Positions 18,716 to 28,134 are shown, counted from the first letter of the stretch. The stretch is 64,000 nt of DNA from an uncultured Tenacibaculum sp. (GCA_947497895.1 CANMIL010000004.1:1-64000), one strand, 5' to 3'. The notes: generated from the letters alone by a model not told the origin. Numbers and translations: made by a program.

Positions 18716-19249
18716 ATGAAAAGATTTATTATTACAGGTGCTCCAGGTACAGGTAAAACAACACTGATAAATACTCTCCATAAAAAAGGATATACCACTT
18801 TCGAAGAAGTTTCTAGAAGGGTTATTATTTCAGAACAACAAAATAATGGAACAAAAACCCCATGGCAAGATGTTGAAGCTTTTACCAATCTCGTTTACGA
18901 ACAAACGAAGAAAGAATTGAATATTGCCATTCAATCATGTGCTTTTGTCGATCGAGGATTGGCTGACAATATTGCTTATTTAAAACAAAAAAAACTACCT
19001 ATAGCTGAGAAATTTCTAACTTTCGATTATCATAAATATTACCATACTCATGTTTTTATTTTACCAATTTGGAAAGATATTTATGTTCAGGATGAGCAAC
19101 GTTTACAATCGTTTGACGAGGCAGAAAGATTGCATATACTATTAATGGAAACCTATCAAAACCTTGGTTTCTCTCTTCAATTACTTCCTAAACAATCGGT
19201 AGAGGAAAGATGGAAATTCATAAAAAACTACATTGATAAAATCTACTAA
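18716..19249 (+). CDS. AAA_28-type P-loop ATPase/kinase
   Basis: The 177-residue protein has a Walker A motif GAPGTGKT (residues 8-15), a possible Walker B/DRG element in FVDRGLADN and a helical C-terminus. It fits the AAA_28 (NadR-like/nucleoside-kinase-like) group. It follows cbiB by 97 nt and closes the rightward block; its last 4 nt overlap the end of the convergent gene. CobU, which phosphorylates adenosylcobinamide, is absent from the window and has a different P-loop (GGARSGKS type). Any role of this protein in B12 synthesis is only suggested by position. Confidence 0.75.
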   Translation: MKRFIITGAPGTGKTTLINTLHKKGYTTFEEVSRRVIISEQQNNGTKTPWQDVEAFTNLVYEQTKKELNIAIQSCAFVDRGLADNIAYLKQKKLPIAEKFLTFDYHKYYHTHVFILPIWKDIYVQDEQRLQSFDEAERLHILLMETYQNLGFSLQLLPKQSVEERWKFIKNYIDKIY

Positions 19250-19692
19250 GACTCATCTAGTAGTTTATCTAACTGCCATTTCGAGACTTTATGGATTCTC
19301 AATATTCTACTTGCTAATTCAGGATTATACGAACATCTGTTTTTATCGAAACCAATCCAGTCTGGAAAATAATATTTAGCCAATCGGAACATTAACTTAT
19401 TAAAGTTTTTTGGTCCATACCCAGGTATGTTGCCTGAATTTCCAACAATTAAGGAAGTTCTGTAATGAAACACATAAACAAATGCTCGTGTTAAATTATA
19501 CGACGGATTGGGCATCCCCTCATCTTCCCAGAAAACCGCCCAAGACATTCCTTCAGTTTCCATTATAGGATTTAACAATGTAGTCTCCTTTGGCAAAGAA
19601 TTTCTATGATATATCATTGCCCACCAGAAACGAAAACCAAGGTATATGTGGATTATAAATTCGATACTATTCTTTTTTATTCGAAAATACAA
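19246..19692 (-). CDS. Hypothetical protein, start uncertain
   Basis: The 148-residue frame is open from a TTG codon at 19692; an in-frame ATG at 19617 (residue 26, MIYHRNS) is an equally plausible start. The protein is rich in aromatic residues (WAVFWEDEG, YYFPDWIGF). I do not recognise a family, and no signal or membrane helix is convincing. It overlaps the convergent ATPase gene by 4 nt. Conserved-looking composition makes it probably real. Confidence 0.6.
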   Translation of the reverse strand: MYFRIKKNSIEFIIHIYLGFRFWWAMIYHRNSLPKETTLLNPIMETEGMSWAVFWEDEGMPNPSYNLTRAFVYVFHYRTSLIVGNSGNIPGYGPKNFNKLMFRLAKYYFPDWIGFDKNRCSYNPELASRILRIHKVSKWQLDKLLDES

Positions 19693-19724
19693 TTTAATGG
19701 CTCTTTACTCATAAGGTTTTGGTC

Positions 19725-20012
19725 TTATTTTCCTGCTTTCATGTAAGAATCGAAGTTATCAATATAATCATCGAGATTTTCAATAAGCATATTTCTATAC
19801 TCATTTACAAAATACTCTATTGTTTCTTCTTTGGCTAATTTCATTTCTTCACCATTATTCCACCCAGTAGCACTTAACCATGAATTGAACCTAGCAACGC
19901 TATACATCATCGACGCACTAACTTTGCCTCGGGCTTCATGTTTCAATTGATCATTCGCCAGGTTTATATGTTCATCTGCTCTATTATAAAAATTATTATC
20001 TATTTCTTCCAT
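19725..20012 (-). CDS. DUF3144 family protein
   Basis: This 95-residue acidic, helical protein contains FYNRADEHINLANDQ and RFNSWLSATGW, the recognisable core of the DUF3144 family. No signal peptide, so it is cytoplasmic. Function unknown in the family. It lies 32 nt upstream of the previous hypothetical gene on the same strand. Confidence 0.8.
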   Translation of the reverse strand: MEEIDNNFYNRADEHINLANDQLKHEARGKVSASMMYSVARFNSWLSATGWNNGEEMKLAKEETIEYFVNEYRNMLIENLDDYIDNFDSYMKAGK

Positions 20013-20077
20013 TTGAATACTCTTTCTGTCACTAAAAATACTTTAATCTTTATAATACCATTTATCAGTAAGCTCAT

Positions 20078-20446
20078 TTATTTTATTTCCTTCAATCCAT
20101 TCATTTGATTGATTCCCATGAACAGGACGATTAAAGCTACAATCGCAATTATAAAATTCCCTATTTGAGTAATTTCAAAAGGATTAAAAACAATAAGTAT
20201 TAAACTACCTAAAACCCAAGAATAATCTTGAATGATAATCCATAAAACAGCGAACCTCCTTTGTTTTTTTATTTCATACCATATCGTTATGGAAAAATAG
20301 ATTAATAGTAATCCAATAACCCAAAAAACAGTATAATTTGTGGTTCCAAATACAAGAGCTATTTGGTGGTTCAATAAAATAAGTATGATACCCGATATCC
20401 CTGAGAATAATGCATTGGTTTTTAACGCTTTTTGTAATTTGTTCAT
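20078..20446 (-). CDS. Small four-helix membrane protein
   Basis: The 122-residue protein is almost entirely hydrophobic, with four membrane segments (about 12-32, 40-59, 68-87 and 93-113) and short charged loops (KKQRR, KEIK end). I do not recognise a named family; similar small integral membrane proteins are common in flavobacteria. It lies 66 nt downstream of the Crp-type regulator on the same strand, which may control it. Confidence 0.7.
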   Translation of the reverse strand: MNKLQKALKTNALFSGISGIILILLNHQIALVFGTTNYTVFWVIGLLLIYFSITIWYEIKKQRRFAVLWIIIQDYSWVLGSLILIVFNPFEITQIGNFIIAIVALIVLFMGINQMNGLKEIK

Positions 20447-20512
20447 TGTAATAAAAATCTTGTTTTCTCAAATTTCAATAAATAAAACAAGTTCTCTCTT
20501 GACAAATGTTAA

Positions 20513-21076
20513 TTAATTCATTTTTCTTAATCTACTAAGTGATTCAGGCGTGATTCCAAGCATAGATGCTATATATTGTAGAGGAGTATTATTAAAAAGC
20601 TCAGGTTCTTCTTTAAGCAAACTATCAAACCGTTCTTTCGCTGTGGTATGCAATTGTGAGAACATTCTTCTTTCTAACAAAGCAAAAGAATTTGCTAATA
20701 ACGTATTGTCAAACTCTAACCATTTAGGCTCCGTTTTATTCAGTTCAAAATGCTTTTCTCTATTTATAACACAAAGTTTACAATCGGTAATTGCTTGAAT
20801 ATTCCAATTATTGTGAGTCTCGAAAATAAAACTCGAAAGCGATGTAATGAATTTACCTTCTTTACCAATCCATAAGGTTATCTCTTTTCCATCTACCAAA
20901 TCATACATTCTTAGATAACCAGATTCTATAAATGCCATTTGTCGACATATTTTACCAGATTTCAATAAGAAATCTCCTTTTTTTAACTCCAATGGTTCAA
21001 AAGCTGATAAAATAGTATCCATCGATTTTCCCTCCATAGAAATTACACTTAAAATACAATTCTTTAGCTTTTCCAT
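20513..21076 (-). CDS. Crp/Fnr-family transcriptional regulator
   Basis: The 187-residue protein has a cyclic-nucleotide-binding-like beta-barrel (about 15-120; KKGDFLLKSGKICRQMAFIESG) and a short C-terminal helix-turn-helix (PLQYIASMLGITPESLSRLR, about 165-184). It lacks the cysteines of Fnr and the full cAMP pocket, as is usual for Bacteroidota members. It could act on the small membrane-protein gene that follows it. Confidence 0.9.
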   Translation of the reverse strand: MEKLKNCILSVISMEGKSMDTILSAFEPLELKKGDFLLKSGKICRQMAFIESGYLRMYDLVDGKEITLWIGKEGKFITSLSSFIFETHNNWNIQAITDCKLCVINREKHFELNKTEPKWLEFDNTLLANSFALLERRMFSQLHTTAKERFDSLLKEEPELFNNTPLQYIASMLGITPESLSRLRKMN

Positions 21077-21228
21077 TTTTGATAGTGAATAGTTTTTAAT
21101 GTTTATTTAGTTAGTCTACTTTATCAAACATAGCTAAAATTCTTCAAATCAATGTACCTGTAATTTCACGGATACACCTCAAGAAATTCTACAAGTACTA
21201 ATTGTATAATCCCCCTAGGAATTACTTA

Positions 21229-21990
21229 TTATTTCCTAACCCATTCTTTAAATATTGGTGTTCTATTTACCGATGTTATCAATGTATTTTTCTCACTACC
21301 GATTAATTTAATAGCGACCTTGTTTTTCCCATATTGCTCATACATTGAAATAAAATCAATATTCACTAGCTGAGACTTATTAATTCTAAAAAACACCCTC
21401 GGATTTAACGTTGCTTCAATATTACTTAAGGTTAAGGTTTCTTTTATCATATATTTTTCTCCCAACTCAGTAAGAGCAAACAAAACCCCTTTCTCAATTT
21501 CAATTAGTTTAATTGAATGAACTTTTAGAATAATTACCTTTTCTTTTCCTGACTGCACTACAATACGTTTTCTGTAGTCAGGCTGTTCAATCATTTGTAA
21601 AGCTTCTATTCTACGTTCATTTGAACTTGAAATTTTCGTTTTTAACGTAAAATAGCTCTCCATCACTTTTGAAAACTCTTCGTAACTATAAGGCTTTAAC
21701 AAATAACCAAAACCATGATTTTCTAGAGCATTAAACGTGTAATGATCATAAGCAGTAATAAATATAAAAGGACAGATTACAGGAATTTCTGATAACAAAT
21801 CGAAGACGTTGCCATCTAAAATTTCGATATCTGAAAGCACTAAATCTATTGAATGATTCACAAGAGTATTAATAGCTTCTCTAAAAGAACCAGTGCTCAA
21901 TATTATTTCTATGTTCGGATCATACTGTTTTACGTAATCTTCTACTTTTCTTCTAGATTCAATTTCATCTTCAATAATGATTATCTTCAT
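21229..21990 (-). CDS. LytTR-family response regulator
   Basis: The 253-residue protein has a receiver domain with the acidic pair ED at 7-8, phospho-acceptor D54 (LVLSDIE), T in FITAYDHYTF and K in YLLKPYS. A LytTR DNA-binding domain (about 145-253) follows, with RVFFRINKSQLVN. It is 9 nt downstream of its partner kinase. The pair is distinct in sequence from the one at 4.4-7.0 kb. Confidence 0.93.
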   Translation of the reverse strand: MKIIIIEDEIESRRKVEDYVKQYDPNIEIILSTGSFREAINTLVNHSIDLVLSDIEILDGNVFDLLSEIPVICPFIFITAYDHYTFNALENHGFGYLLKPYSYEEFSKVMESYFTLKTKISSSNERRIEALQMIEQPDYRKRIVVQSGKEKVIILKVHSIKLIEIEKGVLFALTELGEKYMIKETLTLSNIEATLNPRVFFRINKSQLVNIDFISMYEQYGKNKVAIKLIGSEKNTLITSVNRTPIFKEWVRK

Positions 21991-21999
21991 TTATTCTTT

Positions 22000-23067
22000 T
22001 TAGTTTTCAATAATTAAAGGAATAATTACGGTAAAAACATTTTCTTCTTCTTCCACAATTACTTTTGCTCCTAAACTAAGTTCATAGCGCTCAATTAAAC
22101 TTTTCAACCCAGTTTTATTGGATGCAGCTATAGGTTTTAATGCCTTATTTTTTTGGTTCCTTACAACTAAGGTATCACTCCGTTTTTCAACAGTTAACTC
22201 AAGCTTTTCACCTTCTTTACAAGCATTATGCTTTACAAAATTTTCAATTAAAACCTGAAGTGTATTAGGAACCAAAAATGCGCTGCTAAAATCGTCAATA
22301 TTAAAATTTATTTGATAGGAATTATTGAATTTAACATTAAGAATATTGAGGTATTTCTTCGCAAAACTAACTTCTTGGACTAACGGAATAATGGCTTCGC
22401 TATTTGATTTTATAATATGACGATATAAAAAGGCTAAATCCGTAATAAAATCTTTTGCTTTGTCTTGATTTGCATCTACTAAATGGTGTAATATATTTAG
22501 ATTATTGAATAGAAAATGCGGCTCGAAACCTCTATTGAGCAAATCAAGTTGATTTCGTAATAGTGCTTTTTCATTATCATCAATTTGCTTTCTTTGTGAG
22601 ATGTTTTTACGCATATAAAAATATCCAAGCATTAGAAGTACGATTGGAATTCCAAATGATACCTCCCAGTCAAATGCGTTTAATAATATCATACTTAAAG
22701 AAATTCCTATGCTCCCTGTAAATACAAGCCTAATCAGAAGGAAATAAACAACAGACCAAACTAGTGTTAAAACTATTCCTGAGAATAACAAAAGAGCATA
22801 TTGCCTAATTTTTGGATACTCAATTTTTGAATCTAAATACCTAATAACTGGGAATAACGCAACTGGTGTTAATATGCAATAGAATATAAAAACTAAATGC
22901 ATCTCTAGTTTATAAAAAGGAACATCTCCGCCAATTGTATATGTATATCTTAAATAGTAATTGAAGGCACTCCAAATTACTGCGTATACCACAAGAAGTG
23001 CCCCAATTAATATATTTTCACCTATTTTACTACTTCGAATACTTGTGTACCACATTTCCTTTTTCAT
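22000..23067 (-). CDS. LytS-type sensor histidine kinase
   Basis: The 355-residue protein has four membrane helices (about 17-37, 47-70, 84-108 and 119-152) and a His_kinase domain with LNRGFEPHFLFNNLNILHH. The ATPase part is reduced: the N-box VLIENFVKHN is clear, but the glycine boxes are weak. There is no large sensor domain, so it probably senses through the membrane part or a partner. Its start overlaps the preceding gene by 38 nt; an in-frame start at 23055 would shorten the overlap only slightly. Operon order is anchored protein, kinase, regulator. Confidence 0.9.
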   Translation of the reverse strand: MKKEMWYTSIRSSKIGENILIGALLVVYAVIWSAFNYYLRYTYTIGGDVPFYKLEMHLVFIFYCILTPVALFPVIRYLDSKIEYPKIRQYALLLFSGIVLTLVWSVVYFLLIRLVFTGSIGISLSMILLNAFDWEVSFGIPIVLLMLGYFYMRKNISQRKQIDDNEKALLRNQLDLLNRGFEPHFLFNNLNILHHLVDANQDKAKDFITDLAFLYRHIIKSNSEAIIPLVQEVSFAKKYLNILNVKFNNSYQINFNIDDFSSAFLVPNTLQVLIENFVKHNACKEGEKLELTVEKRSDTLVVRNQKNKALKPIAASNKTGLKSLIERYELSLGAKVIVEEEENVFTVIIPLIIEN

Positions 23068-23746
23068 CTAAAATTTGAAATACAGCCTCATCATTATCAT
23101 CGACTTTTAAAATGATTCGAGCATTTTGTTTACTATCATAAAGAGTTAACGCTGCATTATGATTTTCTACACCCAAATTGACTCTTGAAACCATTTGAGA
23201 CTGTAATATTTTCATTTGTTCTCCTAATTGGCCGCTAGTATAATCTAAGTTTTTCGTTTCTTCAATAAATTTCTCCGAATTAAATCCAGAATCTTTTCTA
23301 GGCCCATCCATTACGACAAATTGTGCTGCAGAAGTTTCAGGTGTTTGGATTCGATTGTAACCAATTGCTTCTAAAGGCATTCCTGTATAATCGAGACCAT
23401 TTAAAGCAAAAGTCATCTCCTTAGATCCTCCATAGCCAATCCCTCCGACTTCATCTCCGTTCTGCCCCATAAATATAATAGCCGCCATGTTGGGTGGAAC
23501 ATTTCGTTTGATTTCGCTTCCAGCAAATGGTCCTGTTGACAAATCGGTGGTCATTCGGATTCGTTCTGTACCTAAACTATCAATCATTGTAAGTTTTTTA
23601 ACCACAATTTCATCAAAATGCTTAATATTATTACTAGAGCCTTTAAAAGCTGATATAATTAGCAAGAGAGAAAACATTCCTACTACCGCTAATACTCCTT
23701 TTAATAATCGGTTTTGTTGTTTAATTGCTGTATAATTAGAATCCAT
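23030..23746 (-). CDS. Hypothetical membrane-anchored protein
   Basis: The 238-residue protein has a short cytoplasmic N-terminus, one membrane helix (about 16-33) and an extracytoplasmic domain with several short beta-strand-like units, for example RIRMTTDLS and ARIILKVDDNDEAVFQILDE. I do not recognise a family. The gene overlaps the kinase downstream by 38 nt, so it is very likely co-translated and could be the sensory partner of a kinase that has no sensor domain. That role is inference. Confidence 0.7.
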   Translation of the reverse strand: MDSNYTAIKQQNRLLKGVLAVVGMFSLLLIISAFKGSSNNIKHFDEIVVKKLTMIDSLGTERIRMTTDLSTGPFAGSEIKRNVPPNMAAIIFMGQNGDEVGGIGYGGSKEMTFALNGLDYTGMPLEAIGYNRIQTPETSAAQFVVMDGPRKDSGFNSEKFIEETKNLDYTSGQLGEQMKILQSQMVSRVNLGVENHNAALTLYDSKQNARIILKVDDNDEAVFQILDEKGNVVHKYSK

Positions 23747-24031
23747 ATTTATTTTACTTTTTTTAATTGTTATAAATTATTTTAAAGCAAAATTGAGGTG
23801 AATTCGAACCTATTACAATTGGTTTCTATTTAACTTAGGAATTTATCCATTTAACTTAGCTTAATTGGAGTTTATGTTTATTGCAATTTTTAATTTTTAC
23901 TCGTGAAGTAACTAAAGTTTAAAGACTCCCTAGTATTAAAGGTAAAATCCCGAAAATAAAAAACATACTATTTGTTATTATTAGTTCTTGAGTCTTTATA
24001 CTTAAAAGATATTCGATAATATATAATTTTA

Positions 24032-25126
24032 CTAATTTGTATTAAATCGATTAAAAGATTGCCAATATCTATCCTTATAAATATCAAAGTCTAATTCAAT
24101 TTTATTTTTATACTCCTCCTTAATACTATAAAATACTTTTGATGGTTTTCTGAACTCATTACATGCAAAATACACCTCTCGAATAGAGTCCGCTGTTTCT
24201 CTTCCTATATTCAAGTAACCTTCAGAATCTTTTAATTGAGCCATTAATTTTTCTTCTATCTCATTCATAAGTTGGTATACTATCCCACTCGGCATTCCAT
24301 TATTGTTTTTTCCATCATATTTTATCTGCAATTTAGCAATCCAAGGATGAGACGCTTTACTATCCCAACTCAACAAATCACTATTTACAATTGCTATTAA
24401 TGGAAGTCCATTCTTTAACGTTGCTTCTAAGCTTGAATAAATATCATTTTCAGTATTATGCCTAAGTCCTTTATATTTTTCAACAAACTCCTTTTCTCTC
24501 CAAATCAAAAAGTCTTTAAGTTTACCAATTGGAATAAGTTTTTTTTCTACAGCAGCTTCAGAAATAACATTTAAGTTATCTATTATCAAAATCGAATTTA
24601 ACTCTCCTAAATAGTTATCTAAAAAAATGTAAGTTCCGTTAACAATAGTTGATTTATTTTGTTCATTGAGTTGATTGTGCGTAATTACAATATCAATTTC
24701 ATCAGGATAATCTTGATGATCGTTAGAATAGAAAAAAAGATTTTCATTATTAAAAGAATATCCTCCCATTTCTATATTCACATCTTTTACATCAATGGCA
24801 GGTTTTAACGCTGTAAATTTCCAATTTTCCAAATTAGGTGCATTCTGAATAAGCTCTTCTGTAAAAACCACGTTTTTAATTTCTCCATCAGGAGTAATTA
24901 TTAATTCGGCGACTTCATCATTGTACATTCCAGCTAAGTACCAGAAACCTTCTTTCAACTCATTTAATTTTGGACCAAGTTTTTCGAAGAAGATTTTATT
25001 CACGTTGCCTTCTTCTTTTAAAACTTTGTAGAACTTTCTTTCATTTTTTTGAAACCAATTCCAAAAATCAGAGTACGAATTTATTGATTCCTCTTTTTTA
25101 CTAAATATTGGTTTTAAAAAGTTCAT
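24032..25126 (-). CDS. DUF695-domain protein
   Basis: The 364-residue soluble protein has a C-terminal DUF695 domain (about 225-364), recognisable by REVYFACNEFRKPSKV. The N-terminal half is a related but unnamed domain with FWNWFQKNERKFYKV. No signal peptide. The family has no assigned biochemistry and is common in small accessory loci. It stands alone between the kinase operon and the restriction locus; a tail-to-head gap of 107 nt to the nuclease gene contains an attC-like hairpin. Confidence 0.8.
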   Translation of the reverse strand: MNFLKPIFSKKEESINSYSDFWNWFQKNERKFYKVLKEEGNVNKIFFEKLGPKLNELKEGFWYLAGMYNDEVAELIITPDGEIKNVVFTEELIQNAPNLENWKFTALKPAIDVKDVNIEMGGYSFNNENLFFYSNDHQDYPDEIDIVITHNQLNEQNKSTIVNGTYIFLDNYLGELNSILIIDNLNVISEAAVEKKLIPIGKLKDFLIWREKEFVEKYKGLRHNTENDIYSSLEATLKNGLPLIAIVNSDLLSWDSKASHPWIAKLQIKYDGKNNNGMPSGIVYQLMNEIEEKLMAQLKDSEGYLNIGRETADSIREVYFACNEFRKPSKVFYSIKEEYKNKIELDFDIYKDRYWQSFNRFNTN

Positions 25127-25159
25127 TCTTTAATTCATTTAATTTTTACCCGCACCAGA

Positions 25160-25226
25160 AATAACGTTCAGTACAAGGTGCATTACTATCCTGTAGGTTA
25201 GCTATGGGCTGTACACATCGTTATAA
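25160..25226. other. attC-like imperfect hairpin after the restriction gene
   Basis: Outer arms ATAACG (25161-25166) and CGTTAT (25219-25224), second arms GTACA (25171-25175) and TGTAC (25210-25214), and an inner CTATCC/GGTTAG pairing form one long imperfect hairpin of about 65 nt with mismatches and bulges. It lies 8 nt past the nuclease gene. This layout resembles integron attC recombination sites, although the outer boxes do not fully match the GTTRRRY consensus. No integrase is in the window. Confidence 0.4.
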
Positions 25227-25233
25227 GCAGTTA

Positions 25234-26343
25234 TTATTCTGTATATTTTAAAAATAGTATATCTGATTTACAACTATAGGTTTGTTGATCTACATGCCAA
25301 TAAAATTCCGTTTCTAACCCATCCATATCATTAGAAATCCCATCTAGGTGTGCGTTAATATTCTCTCTTAAGAAGTGAATGTTACGTTTTAACTTCCAGC
25401 TATTAGACAAGTCCGATTCATCCGTAAGTACAAGAAAAAATCTATTAGATGCATCAAATCTGGCTTCACCTTGATTTTCATAAAACCATTTTTTTAATTC
25501 GGCAGGGTCAGCTTCAGCTTCTTGAATAATATTCTTTTTATGCTCTTTAAGAGTTGAAATAAATTTGCAAGCCTCTTCTCGTTGATCTTCAGAAACTTTG
25601 TTGTAAAGGTGAAGTTTCAATGCCTTGTTTTTTAAATCATTTGGAATATGTATGTCTAATGATCTACAAATTCTTTTCAAATTGGTTAGCTCATTGCCAT
25701 ATCCAAGCTCTCTAAGTTTATTGGCTAATAATTGCTCTGGAAAATAGGTCACCTTAAGGTCAAAAGGAACATCATTTATAAAAAAATCAATTTTCTTTAC
25801 AAGACCAACAGTCGGAAGTATTGCGTCATGATCTTTGAATAAATCTTCAATTAATATTGAAGTCCAGTGGTTATACCATGAATTCAATGTGTATCCTCTT
25901 AAACTGGTTAATAAACTACCTTCAATTTCCTCATTAATTTTATCGTAAGATTGAATCTTCTTAACATAGTTGTTTACTATATTTTTCTCTAAACTATTTC
26001 CAAAAGAACCACCCCAATCAAAATATTGTAAACGAGATAATTGGTCAACAAGATAATCTTGGTTATCCATTCTTTCCCGTCTTTCTTCTAAGTATTTTGA
26101 ATTAATAAAATCATTTATTTGAGCATCAGTAATTTCATTTAGATTAAAAGCAGTCTGGAAATACTGTCTTGAACTAACCCCTTCATAGTTTATCTCATGT
26201 AAATCAAAGAATTCTTCCATTGTAGCCTTTCTCGACATACTGCGTAACTTTAGGAAACGTATACCTTTATTGTCATTTTCTATACTCGGAAAGTCATTAT
26301 TCCTAAAACAATTATCTAATTCAGCAAAATTAAAGTTCGTCAT
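25234..26343 (-). CDS. Probable type II restriction endonuclease
   Basis: I do not recognise a named family for this 369-residue protein. A PD-(D/E)XK-like core is visible: E166 in a helix, D186 in KKIDFFIN and D195-L-K197 in VPFDLKVTYF. The gene overlaps the end of the methyltransferase gene by 14 nt on the same strand, the usual arrangement of a cognate pair. I infer that it cuts the sequence protected by that enzyme; recognition sequence unknown. No DNA-binding domain is obvious. Confidence 0.7.
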   Translation of the reverse strand: MTNFNFAELDNCFRNNDFPSIENDNKGIRFLKLRSMSRKATMEEFFDLHEINYEGVSSRQYFQTAFNLNEITDAQINDFINSKYLEERRERMDNQDYLVDQLSRLQYFDWGGSFGNSLEKNIVNNYVKKIQSYDKINEEIEGSLLTSLRGYTLNSWYNHWTSILIEDLFKDHDAILPTVGLVKKIDFFINDVPFDLKVTYFPEQLLANKLRELGYGNELTNLKRICRSLDIHIPNDLKNKALKLHLYNKVSEDQREEACKFISTLKEHKKNIIQEAEADPAELKKWFYENQGEARFDASNRFFLVLTDESDLSNSWKLKRNIHFLRENINAHLDGISNDMDGLETEFYWHVDQQTYSCKSDILFLKYTE

Positions 26344-27892
26344 TTAATGTCCATTTTTGATTTTCTGTGAATTTGAAATTCGCAGTTAATATTTTTAATA
26401 AGTCTATCTCTTCGATTATTATTTTTTCCTCGAATATCATTCTCATAATTCTCAGAAATATTTCATTCGTGTCCAGTGGAGTAGCTGATATCCAATCTTC
26501 AATTTTTTCAAGAAAAAGAGTTTTTGCTTCTTTATTAGTTAAGTGCTTTGATTGAATTGATGAAACCTTTTGAAAGGTAACTAATACATCACCTTTTATA
26601 CTTTTAAGCCTATTAATCTGTCTCGGTGTAAAAGACTTTTGAACAAGCCACTGAAAATCTACCAATTCAAAACCGTTCTTGATACAAGCATTAGTAATCG
26701 CCTTCCATTCTAAACCAGAAAGAGAATGATAGGTAAGAGAAAAATAACCACTATTTTTAAGCACTCTTCTTATTTCATTGAAGGCTTCTTCTATTTCTAA
26801 CTCAAATTCAGTAGCCCCTTTTTTTCTTACTTTGCTATCAGTAATTACAATTTCATTGTCATAATCAGGGGCGAGTTTTAACCATGTATTCCATATTATG
26901 CTTTGTTCAAAATAGGGAACTGCACCTCCATAGGGAGGATCAGTAAAAACATAATCAACAGATTCCGAAGGAACTGATAGATTTTTTGCATCGTCACTGG
27001 TTATTGAGTAGGTGCTTTTTCTTTCTTTTTTACCTAATAAATCACCATCTGATTCAAAAAAGCTCAAATAGTCTTCCTTTCCCTTAATCGTTTTATTGAA
27101 TCTGTTCTCGAAATATTGGAGAACGTTATTTTCTATGTATGTATCACCGATATAGAAACCTGTCATCCATGCGCCTGGTGCCATTGGACCTCTTGATTTA
27201 ATTGGTGGAACAAGCCTTGAACAGTTAGCTAAATTTGCCGTAAATGCAAGTTTTAAAAGTTTTAACTCTTTTCCAGAAGAATGAGTCTCTATCAAACTAA
27301 GTAGTCGGGCATGACAAGCTAATGTCCGTTTAGTAAACAGGTCCGCAATTGTCATTCCTTTCTTTGCTGAAATTCTTGAATTTTCAATTAAAGAATCAGT
27401 GGGATACCAATCTGTTATTTGTTGAGATTTTTCAAATTCAATAAACGCTTGTGCAGTTTCGTGATCAATCGCTACTTCAGTTGATTTCCTATCACCATCC
27501 CGTTTAAATTTAAACATTATTGGAATGTCATTATTGTCTCTAAGTATAGCGGAAGGAATAATGATATCTCCTTTGTAATTAAATTCATACCAAGAATTAA
27601 TGTAAGGAGTAAATTCTTCTTTAATGGCTTTCCATTCCTCCTTTATTTTAGAAATGTTTATGTTTCGTTCTAAAAGTTGGTCGGTTATGAAATTTGCTGA
27701 TGGGTTTAAATCATTAGAAATAACATTTCTATCTAAAAGATATGCTTCACAACAAAAGACTCCGTAGCCAGAAAAAGGATCCAAAACAGTAGCTCCTTTA
27801 TCGGAATATTTCTCAATTAGCTTATTCAAGTCATTGGCAGGCTTTTTCCCCCAATACTTGTGCATTTCATACCTATCTCTTTTTTGTTTCAA
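26330..27892 (-). CDS. DNA methyltransferase (N6-adenine/N4-cytosine type)
   Basis: The 520-residue protein has SAM motif I DPFSGYG (38-44) preceded by the common HKYWGKKP element, and catalytic motif IV DPPY (318-321). Motif I precedes motif IV with about 270 residues between them, which should contain the target-recognition region. DPPY is typical of amino-methyltransferases rather than C5 enzymes. It is first in a two-gene operon with the putative nuclease. A type II restriction-modification pair is the simplest reading; an orphan regulatory methylase is unlikely given the overlap. Confidence 0.88.
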   Translation of the reverse strand: MKQKRDRYEMHKYWGKKPANDLNKLIEKYSDKGATVLDPFSGYGVFCCEAYLLDRNVISNDLNPSANFITDQLLERNINISKIKEEWKAIKEEFTPYINSWYEFNYKGDIIIPSAILRDNNDIPIMFKFKRDGDRKSTEVAIDHETAQAFIEFEKSQQITDWYPTDSLIENSRISAKKGMTIADLFTKRTLACHARLLSLIETHSSGKELKLLKLAFTANLANCSRLVPPIKSRGPMAPGAWMTGFYIGDTYIENNVLQYFENRFNKTIKGKEDYLSFFESDGDLLGKKERKSTYSITSDDAKNLSVPSESVDYVFTDPPYGGAVPYFEQSIIWNTWLKLAPDYDNEIVITDSKVRKKGATEFELEIEEAFNEIRRVLKNSGYFSLTYHSLSGLEWKAITNACIKNGFELVDFQWLVQKSFTPRQINRLKSIKGDVLVTFQKVSSIQSKHLTNKEAKTLFLEKIEDWISATPLDTNEIFLRIMRMIFEEKIIIEEIDLLKILTANFKFTENQKWTLNDEL

Positions 27893-28134
27893 TTTGTTCC
27901 TTCTATTTATTAGTTTTCTCTAATTACGTACAACTAGTTATACCCAAACAAATATAAGCGTTATTGAATAGATATTCCCGAACAATAACTACTTTCCTAA
28001 ATCTCTACAAAAAAACATTTCCCCTAAAAACTAACTAACTCAAATTCAAAAGGCTCTCCTTTCCTAAAAACATTCCAAAAAGACTCATTCCTAACTTTAA
28101 CATAAAGGCTAGCAACGTTCTTAAGAAAAAATTA

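Noticed and set aside
23800..23880. Repeated ATTTAACTTAG in the gap before the anchored protein gene
   Set aside because: Two short copies in very AT-rich DNA with no symmetry or fixed position; most likely chance.
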